From Parcubacteria group bacterium (GTDB lineage Bacteria; Patescibacteria; ABY1; Buchananbacterales; UBA6539): a DNA stretch of 64,000 nucleotides. Position numbers and translations under genes: made by a program. Under the pieces are notes generated by a model. The model saw only the letters and a program-made list of their open reading frames with translations. It did no database searches and was not told the DNA's origin. Below are positions 24,447 through 33,353 of the stretch, piece after piece (positions within the stretch are counted from its first letter, which is position 1; the number at the start of each line of letters is the position of its first letter). The stretch spans positions 10,607 through 74,606 of the forward strand of contig NYZP01000001.1 of the NCBI GenBank assembly GCA_002687175.1. The letters are read 5' to 3'.

Positions 24447-24480
24447 AAAAGGCTTCAGGAAAATTCCTGAAGCCTTTTTG
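24447..24480. terminator. bidirectional intrinsic terminator
   Basis: Perfect 10-bp stem GGCTTCAGGA / TCCTGAAGCC (24451-24460, 24465-24474) with T-runs on both strands. It ends the minus-strand 83-aa gene. Confidence 0.85.
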
Positions 24481-24481
24481 G

Positions 24482-24733
24482 TTAGTAGGGGAGATTAGTA
24501 CCAGCTTGATCAACAGCGATGTTGAGAATTGCGAGGATCTTAATGATCAACTCAATCAAACTAGCAGCAATCTCGGGGAGAAATAACTTCAGCACGACGA
24601 TGATCATCGCTAGAGTTAATCCCGCAGATAATGCATGAAACATATCGTGACATGTTATGAATAAACGGGGGACTATCATAGCCAGATGACCACTCTGGTT
24701 ATCGTGAAGTTTTCTCCACATTTGTCCCACCAT
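24482..24733 (-). CDS. 83-aa membrane-associated protein
   Basis: The N-terminal part is polar with His and Cys ('LFITCHDMFHALSAG'), followed by two hydrophobic stretches ('LTLAMIIVVLKLFL' and 'ASLIELIIKILAILNIAV') that could be membrane helices or amphipathic. A consensus promoter lies 66 nt upstream and a terminator directly downstream. The SD is weak; the ATG at 24721 is an alternative start. No family is recognised. Confidence 0.5.
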   Translation of the reverse strand: MVGQMWRKLHDNQSGHLAMIVPRLFITCHDMFHALSAGLTLAMIIVVLKLFLPEIAASLIELIIKILAILNIAVDQAGTNLPY

Positions 24734-24798
24734 AATTGGCCATAAAAATTTACCGCCAAGTAAAGTAGGACAAAGTGATTGTAAAGTACCAGCATTTA

Positions 24799-24827
24799 AT
24801 TATGCTATATATTTTAAAACTTGTCAA
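24799..24827 (-). promoter_or_regulatory. consensus promoter of the 83-aa gene
   Basis: Minus strand TTGACA (24822-24827), a 17-nt spacer and CATAAT (24799-24804). Confidence 0.75.
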
Positions 24828-24843
24828 CCTTATTTGCTAAACC

Positions 24844-24877
24844 AAAAACCAGCTCACTATCTCTGAGCTGGTTTTTT
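24844..24877 (-). terminator. intrinsic terminator (works on both strands)
   Basis: CCAGCTCA / TGAGCTGG stem (24849-24856, 24864-24871) with T-runs on both strands. It follows the 126-aa membrane protein gene. Confidence 0.8.
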
Positions 24878-24887
24878 ATGACTTATT

Positions 24888-25268
24888 TTAGAGTATAAAT
24901 CCAGCGTAAAGCAGAACAGCACCAAGGACAATATTACCAAAGGCGCTAATATTAAATATATTTTCAGTATTAAAATGCTTAACTAGATCATTAGAGAAGT
25001 CCGGTAGCAGTAAGTAGAGTACACCTTTTCCAATTGCCAACCAACCAAAAATGGTAATGATAATTTCCCAGCCAGTCCAAATATTATGACTTAAAACTAC
25101 CAACAACCCCAGAACTAAGCTCATCACCCCACCAAATGTCATCATAAGTGGGTTTTTCTTTAAATCTTTTACTAAATCTTGATAATGCTTTTTGTTAACC
25201 AGTAATGACAGACCCATGATAACCATATAAATGCCCATCAGTTTGGCTAAAAAAATTGAAACCTCCAT
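24888..25268 (-). CDS. 126-aa four-helix membrane protein
   Basis: Four hydrophobic segments (about 5-23, 42-61, 66-86, 105-125) with a basic loop 'NKKHYQDLVKDLKKNP' between the first two. The shape resembles small integral membrane proteins of unknown function common in CPR genomes. No catalytic residues stand out. No SD and no obvious partner gene; it is transcribed toward the terminator at 24844-24877. Confidence 0.65.
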   Translation of the reverse strand: MEVSIFLAKLMGIYMVIMGLSLLVNKKHYQDLVKDLKKNPLMMTFGGVMSLVLGLLVVLSHNIWTGWEIIITIFGWLAIGKGVLYLLLPDFSNDLVKHFNTENIFNISAFGNIVLGAVLLYAGFIL

Positions 25269-25358
25269 ATTTTTTTATTTTAAAAATTAATTGACTCTTA
25301 TATTATAACATTTAAATGGAAAAATATAAACAACTATTAAATCCTTATTGGCAAAATT

Positions 25359-25508
25359 TTATTTAGTGTCTAAAACAGTAGCATCAGATCCCGGAGTAGG
25401 GGAAGTAGTACTAGAATTTGTTAAATTATTAACTTTACCGTTTATAATAATAAAAAACGTACTTATTAGAATAAAAAATATTATTATTACTAAACTTTTT
25501 TTTGTCAT
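25359..25508 (-). CDS. 49-aa membrane-anchored small protein
   Basis: The minus-strand frame starts at ATG 25508. A basic N-terminus 'MTKKS' is followed by a hydrophobic helix ('LVIIIFFILISTFFIII') and a Ser/Thr/Pro-rich tail ('NSSTTSPTPGSDATVLDTK'), a typical membrane-anchored extracellular linker or lipoprotein-like stub without a lipobox. The overlapping plus-strand frame at 25348-25545 looks like its shadow. No SD. Confidence 0.55.
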   Translation of the reverse strand: MTKKSLVIIIFFILISTFFIIINGKVNNLTNSSTTSPTPGSDATVLDTK

Positions 25509-25545
25509 GGTTAATTTAATCTTTATTTTTAAGAGAGAGGAGTAG

Positions 25546-25912
25546 TGAAAAGTTTTGTTTTAACTATATTTTTAAAATACATAGCGTCGCACAATAAAGA
25601 TTAAGCGACACAAGAGGGATAAATAGTTATCCACATTAATACATTTATAGTAATAATGGTTAAATAAGCTTTATAACCTGCGGTATACTTTAAATAACTA
25701 TCATTTAATTGAATGTCCGTTATTGTCCAGAAAAAATAATTTAAAAAAATTTAATTTTGCCAAATTCATTTATAACTATTAATTACAAACTAAATTGTAA
25801 CGTTATAAAAAATAATTTGTGACCATTAGTACTCAAAACTTACTGCTAAACGCCACTCTCTCTTCCCTCTTGACACTTCCCTACCCTTAATATTTTACGA
25901 CGCATAATATTT
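25546..25912. other. AT-rich intergenic region
   Basis: No ORF with coding character. It contains one perfect DnaA-box-like nonamer TTATCCACA at 25627-25635 and many AT tracts, but no box cluster and no dnaA/dnaN nearby, so it is not called as an origin. Confidence 0.5.
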
Positions 25913-26773
25913 TTATTTATGTTCCCCACAAAGGTTATTAGCTTCTTCAATAATTTTAGTTTTATTTTTTAGACCTAAACTGTTAAGTCTTTTATCCTTA
26001 CTCACTAACTGCGAGCACATAATAACTTGTTTTTTTAATAGCTGCTTCTTTTGATATTCATTTAAGCTAAGTAATGCCGTAACCGGATATAAACCTTGAT
26101 GATGAACCATCCCCTGCAAACTCTTTTGGTTATCAGGATACGACCAAGCAATAACTTTAATTCCAACACATTTACAATAATGAATAGCATTGGAAGTCAT
26201 TTCCGTGTTAGTTACCAGCCAACTCTCTAATTTGGCATTTTTGGGTTTAGCGCCTTTTTTTACCTTTCGTTGCCATTGATCTTGAATATCTAAAAACCGA
26301 CCATAAGTATACAGGGCATCCTTACTGCCAGTCTTGCGACCAGGACGAGAATGAAACTTAGCTTCGATAATAGCATGGATCCCCTCCTTCGGCTTTTCAG
26401 CTATTAAATCAACCTCATGAGAAATACATTTACCTTGAACAATAACATTAGTTTTAACTTTATAATCTAAATGTCGTAACAACTCTGCAAAATACTTCTC
26501 GAAGGGAAAGCCATCTGGTCCCAAACGCATTATCGCCTTTTTTAAATTATACCGAGCAGCAAATGACTGATTAGCCGACTTTAACATACCAAAAGCTAAC
26601 TGATGAATTTTAGCAGTACTAACACCTTGATCTATATGGGACTTAATTTTTCCAATAATATCATCAATCAATTTGGTAGAGGCCCCCGAATCAATCATTG
26701 ACTTTCTGAGTTTAGAAACGGAAAATGGTTCTTTATTACCCTCAGCTTTAGTTACTAATACTTTTTTAAACAT
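25913..26773 (-). CDS. ATP-cone plus Mrr-like (PD-(D/E)XK) nuclease-domain protein
   Basis: A 286-aa protein, start set at 26773 so that it follows the ftsQ stop. Residues about 1-85 form an ATP-cone ('VTKAEGNKEPFSVSKLRKSMIDSGAS'). About 95-190 carry the nuclease core: 'GKCISHEVDLIAEKPKEGIHAIIEAKFH' (D...E-x-K). 'ESWLVTNTEMTSNAIHYCKCVGIKVIAWSYP' follows as in restriction-type endonuclease domains. It may cleave foreign or damaged DNA with nucleotide sensing. The role is inferred from domains only. Confidence 0.75.
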   Translation of the reverse strand: MFKKVLVTKAEGNKEPFSVSKLRKSMIDSGASTKLIDDIIGKIKSHIDQGVSTAKIHQLAFGMLKSANQSFAARYNLKKAIMRLGPDGFPFEKYFAELLRHLDYKVKTNVIVQGKCISHEVDLIAEKPKEGIHAIIEAKFHSRPGRKTGSKDALYTYGRFLDIQDQWQRKVKKGAKPKNAKLESWLVTNTEMTSNAIHYCKCVGIKVIAWSYPDNQKSLQGMVHHQGLYPVTALLSLNEYQKKQLLKKQVIMCSQLVSKDKRLNSLGLKNKTKIIEEANNLCGEHK

Positions 26774-26777
26774 AAAA

Positions 26778-27641
26778 TTATTTAAAGAATACCTTTTCAC
26801 CAAAACGTAAATCAATATATTCTAACTCTGAAGGATTCTTAACTTTTTCTCGTAATATATTAAGTAGTAATGTAGTTTGTTCATTGGCTGATCTATCAAG
26901 ACGAAAACGTGCCTCCCAACCAGTCTCAGTAATTAAAATAATCTCTTGTGGATGATCATTAGTAATATAGTTAAGGATTTTAAAATTAGCACGATCTTTT
27001 ATCTCGTTGGTCAGTTCTACGATAAACTCAACTTGTTTTGCTGATAAAACGTTCTGTCCAATTACTACTTCTTTATTCAAATGATGATGAATAATAGGAT
27101 ACTTACCACTACTTGATTCTGGTCTAATTAATGTTGTCTCCCCTTCACCAGGCTGAATAATTAAATCATTCTCGGTTGCTTCTTTAAGCACTACACCATC
27201 TAAACCGATAAAATACCGCTTATCACTACTGACCCAGACTAGATTAGCTATTTTTTCAGCTATAACAATTTCCAAACTATCAGGATAATTCTTGTTTATG
27301 CTAACGTTATCAAATGAGAGTGAATCCTCTAGCAAATTTTTCAAAGTACTTTTTTTAAGGAAAAGTAAATTATTTTGGCTAAAAAATAAAAATCTTCTTT
27401 TAGCTGTTTGCATGTCAACAATTTGTAAAATATCATGCTGACTGATACTACTATTCCCTTTAACAGTAATATTCTCCAGCTGAAGTAAGCTGCTGGAGTT
27501 TAACAAATAAGATCCAATAATTATTAAAATAATTAAAAATAATCTACGATATTTAAATCTCTTGGTTTTTTCAACTTTTTCTTTTTTGGGAAAAAAGGGA
27601 TTCCTAAAATTCTTTTTCTGATAGTCTCTTTTTTGTCTCAT
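26778..27641 (-). CDS. ftsQ: FtsQ/DivIB-like division protein
   Basis: A 287-aa protein with a basic cytoplasmic tail, one membrane segment ('LFLIILIIIGSYLL', about 34-50), then a POTRA-like start ('LENITVKGNSSISQHDILQIV') and the FtsQ domain ('LIRPE', 'ILREKVKNPSELEYIDLRFGEKVFFK'). It belongs to the septal FtsQ-FtsL-FtsB complex that controls septal peptidoglycan synthesis. The start at ATG 27641 is preferred over an upstream TTG. It follows ddl closely, the familiar ddl-ftsQ order. Confidence 0.82.
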   Translation of the reverse strand: MRQKRDYQKKNFRNPFFPKKEKVEKTKRFKYRRLFLIILIIIGSYLLNSSSLLQLENITVKGNSSISQHDILQIVDMQTAKRRFLFFSQNNLLFLKKSTLKNLLEDSLSFDNVSINKNYPDSLEIVIAEKIANLVWVSSDKRYFIGLDGVVLKEATENDLIIQPGEGETTLIRPESSSGKYPIIHHHLNKEVVIGQNVLSAKQVEFIVELTNEIKDRANFKILNYITNDHPQEIILITETGWEARFRLDRSANEQTTLLLNILREKVKNPSELEYIDLRFGEKVFFK

Positions 27642-27643
27642 AA

Positions 27644-28735
27644 TTAACGATACCAAACCTCTTTTGGTTGATACTCAGTACTTAATTTATTTTTTTCGTC
27701 ATAGCGTTCAATCGCCAAATCAATCAATTTTTCTAACAGCTTAGAATAAGCTAGTCCTGAGGCTTGCCACAACTTTGGATACATAGAAATTGAAGTAAAA
27801 CCGGGAATGGTGTTAGCCTCATTTAAATAAACCTTATGTCCTTTCTTAGTGACCAAAAAATCAATTCGTGCCATTCCGGACAAATTTAAAACTTTAAAGG
27901 CCTCTACGGCATAAACCTGAATCTGCTTTATCACTTTATTTGGTAATTTAGCAGGTATCACCTCTTCGGAACTTCCATCAACATATTTAGCATCATAATC
28001 ATAAAATTCATTTGACGAAATTATTTCACCAGGTACTGAAGTCTTGGGATTATCATTACCTAAAACGGCAATCTCAATTTCATGAGCATTATCAATCCCC
28101 TGCTCGACAATAACTTTAGTATCATACTTAACCGCGTCATTAACTCCTAAAATTAGTTCTTTGTGATTGTGACATTTAGAAATTCCGACACTGGAACCTA
28201 GATTAGCCGGTTTAGCAAACATCGGAAATTTGAGCCCCCTGCCCTTGATCTGTTTTAATATCTTACTTTTATTATTTTTCCAATCTTTTGCTAAAAACCA
28301 ATCGTACTTTACGCTGGGTATCTTAACTTGATCACAGAGTTGCTTTTGAACCACTTTGTCCATGGCGACTGCTGATCCCAAAACTCCAGCCCCAACATAA
28401 GCAATATCTGCCATTTCCAACATTCCTTGAACTGTACCATCCTCGCCATATGAACCATGCAGTACAGGAAAAACAACATCAAAACGTTTAAGTAAACTAT
28501 CAGGAATTAATTCAGCACCTTTTTCTTTGATTTTTCCCGACTTCAAAGAGATAACTGGATTTGTGGTAATCCACTTACCATCTTTAGTAATGCCAATAGG
28601 AATTACTTGATACTTTTTTCTATCCAAAGCTTTCATTACTGATTGAGCAGAAACTATTGAAACTTCGTGCTCTCCTGATTTTCCACCAAAAATAACACCT
28701 ACTTTAATCTTACTATTTTTACTTATTTTAGCCAT
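27644..28735 (-). CDS. ddl: D-alanine--D-alanine ligase
   Basis: A 363-aa ATP-grasp enzyme joining two D-Ala for peptidoglycan precursors. Motifs are 'VGVIFGGKSGEHEVSIVSAQS', 'PVLHGSYGEDGTVQGMLE' and 'FAKPANLGSSVGISK' (ATP-grasp loop). The late 'LNEANTIPGFTSISMYPKLWQASG' holds the metal Asn/Glu and D-Ala site. Full length. With alr upstream it supplies the D-Ala branch of wall synthesis, although a foreign-looking insertion separates the two genes. Confidence 0.95.
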   Translation of the reverse strand: MAKISKNSKIKVGVIFGGKSGEHEVSIVSAQSVMKALDRKKYQVIPIGITKDGKWITTNPVISLKSGKIKEKGAELIPDSLLKRFDVVFPVLHGSYGEDGTVQGMLEMADIAYVGAGVLGSAVAMDKVVQKQLCDQVKIPSVKYDWFLAKDWKNNKSKILKQIKGRGLKFPMFAKPANLGSSVGISKCHNHKELILGVNDAVKYDTKVIVEQGIDNAHEIEIAVLGNDNPKTSVPGEIISSNEFYDYDAKYVDGSSEEVIPAKLPNKVIKQIQVYAVEAFKVLNLSGMARIDFLVTKKGHKVYLNEANTIPGFTSISMYPKLWQASGLAYSKLLEKLIDLAIERYDEKNKLSTEYQPKEVWYR

Positions 28736-28844
28736 TTTTATGTAATTACTGTTGACAATTATTAAATAGTGTGGTTAACCTACGATCATGCAAATGTGGT
28801 TAGTGAATACCGCCGAACAGGTATATACTACCACATCAACCGCT

Positions 28845-29276
28845 CTACGGAGCACAAGGAGGACACAGCGCGAAGAAGAAGAGCACGGCGTCCGGTGCGA
28901 CGACGAACATGGCCTTCTCCGGCGGGTAACGACCCAGCCGGCGGCGCGGGGAGACGTTGCGGAAGAGCAACACAAAAATGGCAGTAAAGAGCGCTGGTGC
29001 ACCAGCGCCGAAGACGAACGGCACCGGTTTTTTTCTACCGGAGCCACACAGGTAACACCTAGCTCGCGACGCGTTTCGGTCAAGTTGCTCCCACCCTCCG
29101 ACCGTCGATCCGCTCAACGATTCGAAATTCGACAGGTCGCTGGTTCCAGGGAAGATTACGAGCGCTCCTCCTGATTTCACGTAGGATTCGATGGCCGAAA
29201 TGGATTCTTCGGCGTAGGAGTCGATATCCAAAGCGAGGACTACTGGATACGGAATCAGTTGGTCGGTGGGGCGGAT
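28845..29276 (-). pseudogene. fragment of a foreign GC-rich gene
   Basis: The frame is open right up to the alr stop, in the same phase, and has no credible start. The first about 60 residues ('PYPVVLALDIDSYAEESISAIESYVKSGGALVIFPG') look like a genuine protein segment, a Rossmann-like strand-turn-strand seen in GATase-like/BatA-type membrane proteins. The rest is Arg/Pro-rich and possibly frame-shifted. Composition is strongly GC-biased compared with both neighbours. It is an inserted remnant or an assembly join. Confidence 0.45.
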
Positions 29277-30392
29277 TTATTTTTTATACACCCTTTCAAG
29301 CTCTGAATTTATTCTGGTTACTACTTCGTAATTAATTGTTCTAAGTTTATCTGCCATTTCATCGGCAGTATTTTTTTTACCTACTAACTCAACTTCATCC
29401 CCTGCTTTAATACTTTTTATTTTAGAAACATCAATCATGGTTAAGTTCATGCATACACGTCCAATCACCGGACATTTCTTATTTTTAACAATAACCTCAC
29501 CATTATTAGATAAATGCCGATCATACCCTTCCCAGTAACCAACTGCTATAACTGCCATTTTTAACCTTCTGGGGGCAGTGTAAGAGCAACCATAACCTAC
29601 TTTAGTGCCTTTACTTATTATTTTAACTTGTAAAACTTTAGTCTTCCAGGTTAGTGCTGGTTCTAAACTTAACCAAGGATAATGTTTTAAAGCAATCTTC
29701 TCGGCTTGTTCTGAAGGCCATAATCCGTAAAGTGATAAACCCAACCTAATTAAATTAAAATGTGCTTGCGGTTCAACTAAACTGGCAGCGCTACATCCAA
29801 AATGCACTATTGGTATTTTTATTTTGTCATTCTGAACTTGTTTCAGAATCTGATTAAAGACTTTTAGTTGATATTTAGTATACCCTACATTTTCCTCAGA
29901 AGCGGCAAAGTGACTATAAATTCCTTCAATTTTTATATTTGGTAACTTATCAACTTGTTTAATAAACTCTACGGCATCTTTTACCAGAATGCCCACGCGA
30001 GTTGTGCCAGTGTCAATCTTAATATGCACTTTGGCAGTTTTTTTTAACTTCTTAGCAGTGCCTGATATTAATTTAGCATAACTTAAACTGTAAATTGGTA
30101 AATCAATATTTTGCTTAATTCCCTCTTTTAAATAGCGACTTTGGGCATAACTCAAAACAAATATTCTTTTTTTAACATTGTGTTTTCTAAGTTCTAATGC
30201 TTCTCCTAAACTAACCACTCCTAGCCACTTTACCTTGGGTAAAATCAGCTTTGTTACCTCAATCATGCCGTGTCCATAGGCGTTACTTTTGACGATAGGC
30301 ATGACTTCAACGCCTTTACCAACAATTTTTTGGTATTGTTTTAGATTATATAAAATAGCAGATTTTGATATTTCAACCCAAGAATTGTACAT
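29277..30392 (-). CDS. alr: alanine racemase
   Basis: A 371-aa PLP enzyme. The lysine that binds PLP lies in 'MPIVKSNAYGHG'. The second catalytic Tyr is near 'GYGCSYTAPRRLKMAVIAVGYWEGYDRHLSN', and 'VIGRVCMNLTMIDVS' is the conserved C-terminal motif. It provides D-Ala for peptidoglycan. The usual length is preserved, so the GC-rich fragment abutting its stop has not truncated it. No SD. Confidence 0.95.
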   Translation of the reverse strand: MYNSWVEISKSAILYNLKQYQKIVGKGVEVMPIVKSNAYGHGMIEVTKLILPKVKWLGVVSLGEALELRKHNVKKRIFVLSYAQSRYLKEGIKQNIDLPIYSLSYAKLISGTAKKLKKTAKVHIKIDTGTTRVGILVKDAVEFIKQVDKLPNIKIEGIYSHFAASEENVGYTKYQLKVFNQILKQVQNDKIKIPIVHFGCSAASLVEPQAHFNLIRLGLSLYGLWPSEQAEKIALKHYPWLSLEPALTWKTKVLQVKIISKGTKVGYGCSYTAPRRLKMAVIAVGYWEGYDRHLSNNGEVIVKNKKCPVIGRVCMNLTMIDVSKIKSIKAGDEVELVGKKNTADEMADKLRTINYEVVTRINSELERVYKK

Positions 30393-30432
30393 CTAATTAT
30401 AGCTAATTTTAGCTGTTATTTAAACTTTACTA

Positions 30433-30461
30433 TTGACAAATCTGTAATTATATGATATATT
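30433..30461 (+). promoter_or_regulatory. strong consensus promoter of the 50-aa gene
   Basis: TTGACA (30433-30438), a 17-nt spacer and TATATT (30456-30461). Confidence 0.8.
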
Positions 30462-30519
30462 ATTATATTCTCTTTTAATCACGAAAGAGAAAACCCGGTA
30501 CGAGAAGGAGGTGCACATT

Positions 30520-30672
30520 ATGTCGCGTAAAGAACTGCAGGACGCAGCAACTAAGTTGCTGAGGGAAGACGGATCCCGGTGGGATGGCAGAAAAAAATCT
30601 GCCGTAAAATCCGGTCAGACCAGCTTCGAAATGCGAATGCAAGTCGAAGCGGTTGGCGCTGGTAAACACTAG
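30520..30672 (+). CDS. 50-aa basic soluble protein
   Basis: SD AGAAGGAGGTG ends 6-7 nt before ATG 30520. The product is hydrophilic and basic with an even charge pattern ('MSRKELQDAATKLLREDGSRWDGRKKSAVKSG') and no Cys or membrane segment. A nucleic-acid-binding or ribosome-associated role is conceivable but not shown. It is GC-richer than its neighbours. Self-contained unit on the plus strand between two minus-strand core genes. Confidence 0.65.
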   Translation: MSRKELQDAATKLLREDGSRWDGRKKSAVKSGQTSFEMRMQVEAVGAGKH

Positions 30673-30699
30673 CGACTAACCAACCGAACACCCGTTCTA

Positions 30700-30738
30700 C
30701 CGACCCACTACTTTATATTACTTGATATGGTGGGTCGG
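30700..30738. terminator. intrinsic terminator shared by the 50-aa gene and the serS side
   Basis: Perfect 9-bp stem CCGACCCAC / GTGGGTCGG (30700-30708, 30730-30738), followed by a T-rich stretch on the plus strand. Confidence 0.8.
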
Positions 30739-30740
30739 AT

Positions 30741-31997
30741 TTATTTTTGCCTATTTTTTTCTAATTTTTTAAAACCACAGTATTTTTGTAACACTTTTGG
30801 AATATCAACTGTACCATCCTTATTTTGATTTTGTTCTAAGATAGCTGGAATTAATCTGGAAGTGGCTAACCCCGAAGCATTTAAAGTGTGAACAAATTCA
30901 TTTTTCCCAGTTGTAGTATTTTTAAAACGAACATTGCCGCGCCTGGCTTGATAGTCCAAAGCATTCGAGACACTGCTAACTTCTTTGAAAGTATTCATAC
31001 TGGGTAACCAAACTTCTATGTCAATTGTTTTGGCCATGGCGGCCGAGGCATCTTGGGCTGCCAACAGAACCGATTGGAAATGTAACTTTAAATCATCAGT
31101 TAGCTTTTCGGCATTTTTCCTTAACTCTTCAAAATTGTCCCAAGAATTTTCCGGATGAGCAAAATGAAACATCTCTATTTTATTAAATTGATGTCCGCGA
31201 ATCATTCCTCGTTCTTCTTTACGATAAGATCCGGCTTCGCGACGAAAGCAAGCTGAGTAGGCATAGTACTTTAAAGGTAAATCTTTCTCAACCAAAATTT
31301 CATCCCGGTGATAATTACCCAACATCATTTCCGACGTAGCATTTAAGCAAGTACCATCTTGAGTCCAAAAAAGATCATCTTTAAATTTTGGAAGATGTCC
31401 TGAAGTGTAGGCTGATTGTTCAGTTAACAAAAATGGTGGAATTAAAAAGGTGTACTTGTTCTTCTGATGGAAATCAATAAAGTAATTTAACAAAGCCCAT
31501 TCCAGTAAAGCGCCTTGACCTTTATAGACCCAGAAGCCAGTCCCCGACATTTTAGCGCCACGTTCGTAATCAATAATATCGAGCTCAGTGGCCAAATCAT
31601 AATGATCTTTATTTTTAAAACTAAATTTAGATTTTTTACCAAATGTTTTTAAAACTTTATTTTTTTCTTTACCACCAGCCACCACGTCATCAGCAGTAAT
31701 GTTTGGTAGTTCCGAAATTAATTTATTAAGTTCTGTTTCAACTCGGTTCACTTTCTCATCAAATTTTTTAATATCAGCACCAACTTTTTTCATCTTTTTA
31801 ATAATATCAACAGTTGGCTTGGTTTTAGAAAACTTGTTACGCTCACCCCGTAACAGCTCAACTTTTTGCAATAACTCTTTTCGTTTATCGTCAAGCTTAA
31901 TAATACTGTCCAAATCTAAATCTTTTTTGGCCATTCGCTTTAACAAAGACTTTTGAATAGTCTTTTTATCTTGCCTGATTTTATTGATGTCTAGCAT
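30741..31997 (-). CDS. serS: seryl-tRNA synthetase
   Basis: A 418-aa class II synthetase. The N-terminal coiled-coil tRNA arm spans about 30-105. Motif 2 is 'CFRREAGSYRKEERGMIRGHQFNKIEMFHF' and motif 3 is 'HTLNASGLATSRLIPAILE'. Complete. It starts 3 nt after the upstream gene and has no SD. Confidence 0.96.
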   Translation of the reverse strand: MLDINKIRQDKKTIQKSLLKRMAKKDLDLDSIIKLDDKRKELLQKVELLRGERNKFSKTKPTVDIIKKMKKVGADIKKFDEKVNRVETELNKLISELPNITADDVVAGGKEKNKVLKTFGKKSKFSFKNKDHYDLATELDIIDYERGAKMSGTGFWVYKGQGALLEWALLNYFIDFHQKNKYTFLIPPFLLTEQSAYTSGHLPKFKDDLFWTQDGTCLNATSEMMLGNYHRDEILVEKDLPLKYYAYSACFRREAGSYRKEERGMIRGHQFNKIEMFHFAHPENSWDNFEELRKNAEKLTDDLKLHFQSVLLAAQDASAAMAKTIDIEVWLPSMNTFKEVSSVSNALDYQARRGNVRFKNTTTGKNEFVHTLNASGLATSRLIPAILEQNQNKDGTVDIPKVLQKYCGFKKLEKNRQK

Positions 31998-32000
31998 AAT

Positions 32001-33350
32001 TTAAAATTTAATAAAATTTTCAAACTTGTTTTCACCAATTCTTAAAGGTATTGCAAATTCTTTACCAGTACTGGTATCATAGACCGCTGGTTCAATACTG
32101 GTTTTTAGACCAAATAAATCTCCGTTTACAAATGAAATGTCTTTTGATCGAATAAGATTGGGGGATATAAAACTCCTAAACTCAAACAATTGATTAACTT
32201 CTTGCGAATTAACTTCAATTGAAAAAATGCCATCCGGGGTAGTAAATAAAATAGTGTTGTCATCAAGCCAATACAGACTATGGACGACTCGAGTTTGTTT
32301 TAAACAAGAATTTTCTCCATCTAAATTCCGATAAATTTCCGTCTTTTCTTTACTAGAAATATCACTCATGATTATTGCTTGGCCATAATCATTTTTGTAT
32401 TTAGCAAAAGATCCATACTTAATGCAACCAGGTGTTGCCCTAGATTCATTATCAATATCATCAGGATCAATCCTAGTGGGAGTTGTAATATAAACAGTTT
32501 TTGTTATACCTGGATTTACCACTCCAAAAATTTCTCCTTCTACTTCATTATTACCATATGCATAACTACGACTACCTGAACCATATTCATCAAATGTTTG
32601 ATTAATTAAATCAACAACAAAGCTTGTTTGCCAAGAAACTGGTCCGTCTCCACCTTGGGAAACTACATAAACTTTGTTATTTTTATTATCAACTGCCTTA
32701 ATCGCAAAGCCAGCATACAAACCAATACCATCACCAATGGCCAGACTTAGGTGTTCTTCGGTCAGCCGATCAATCATTTCTAATTTTCCACCTTGGGCTG
32801 ACTCACTGGTAGGTGGATTATCTGCCGTTATAAAATATAGATTGTTCATATCAGCTGAAAATTTAATATCAAGTATCCGTCGATCTTGGTTAACGGTTGT
32901 AACGCTGATGAGATTTTGTGACAGCAAATCTAAAATAACTAACTCTGTTTGGTCCTTTATCATCGGAATCATTCCTTGTTGAGCTGATTGATCTAATACT
33001 CTATAAGGTCCAACAACTTCCGTTATCTTAATATCATCTTCATTTAATACTGGGTTTAAGTGATAAAATGTATACTTTCGATTATAGTAATTAAATCCAG
33101 TTCCGGTGTCATCGGTCATTTCTGATCTATAATAATAGAACGGTGCAACACTTTTGACGATATTATCTAAATCATCAATGTTACTAAAATCATTTTCAAT
33201 AACATCATCTGAGTCAATATTTGTTAAATCAGAAACTTCGGTTTGTCCTACTTCAGCCGGTTCGATATAATTAAATACCAAAACAGTTGCACCAGCACTA
33301 ACAATAGCGACAATGATAGCTACTAAAATATAAGATACTATTTTATTCAT
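32001..33350 (-). CDS. membrane-anchored propeller-like hypothetical protein
   Basis: A 449-aa protein. The N-terminal anchor is 'YILVAIIVAIVSAGATVLVF', then an acidic Asp/Asn-rich linker (about 30-65). A beta-rich domain follows with repeated short motifs of the type 'RILDIKFSADMNNLYFITAD', 'NNKVYVVSQGG' and 'SLYWLDDNTILFTTPDG', suggesting a WD40/TolB-like propeller facing the outside. No enzymatic residues are recognised. It is co-directional with the aminoacyl-tRNA synthetase genes. Confidence 0.6.
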   Translation of the reverse strand: MNKIVSYILVAIIVAIVSAGATVLVFNYIEPAEVGQTEVSDLTNIDSDDVIENDFSNIDDLDNIVKSVAPFYYYRSEMTDDTGTGFNYYNRKYTFYHLNPVLNEDDIKITEVVGPYRVLDQSAQQGMIPMIKDQTELVILDLLSQNLISVTTVNQDRRILDIKFSADMNNLYFITADNPPTSESAQGGKLEMIDRLTEEHLSLAIGDGIGLYAGFAIKAVDNKNNKVYVVSQGGDGPVSWQTSFVVDLINQTFDEYGSGSRSYAYGNNEVEGEIFGVVNPGITKTVYITTPTRIDPDDIDNESRATPGCIKYGSFAKYKNDYGQAIIMSDISSKEKTEIYRNLDGENSCLKQTRVVHSLYWLDDNTILFTTPDGIFSIEVNSQEVNQLFEFRSFISPNLIRSKDISFVNGDLFGLKTSIEPAVYDTSTGKEFAIPLRIGENKFENFIKF

Positions 33351-33353
33351 AAT

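Noticed and set aside
25348..25545. Plus-strand 65-aa ORF
   Set aside because: It overlaps a minus-strand gene with a proper basic-hydrophobic N-terminus and Ser/Thr/Pro tail; the plus frame reads like its complement.
28769..29174. Several overlapping ORFs on both strands in the GC-rich segment near ddl
   Set aside because: GC-rich DNA leaves many frames open. Only the minus-strand frame from 29276 shows protein-like sequence, and it lacks a start.
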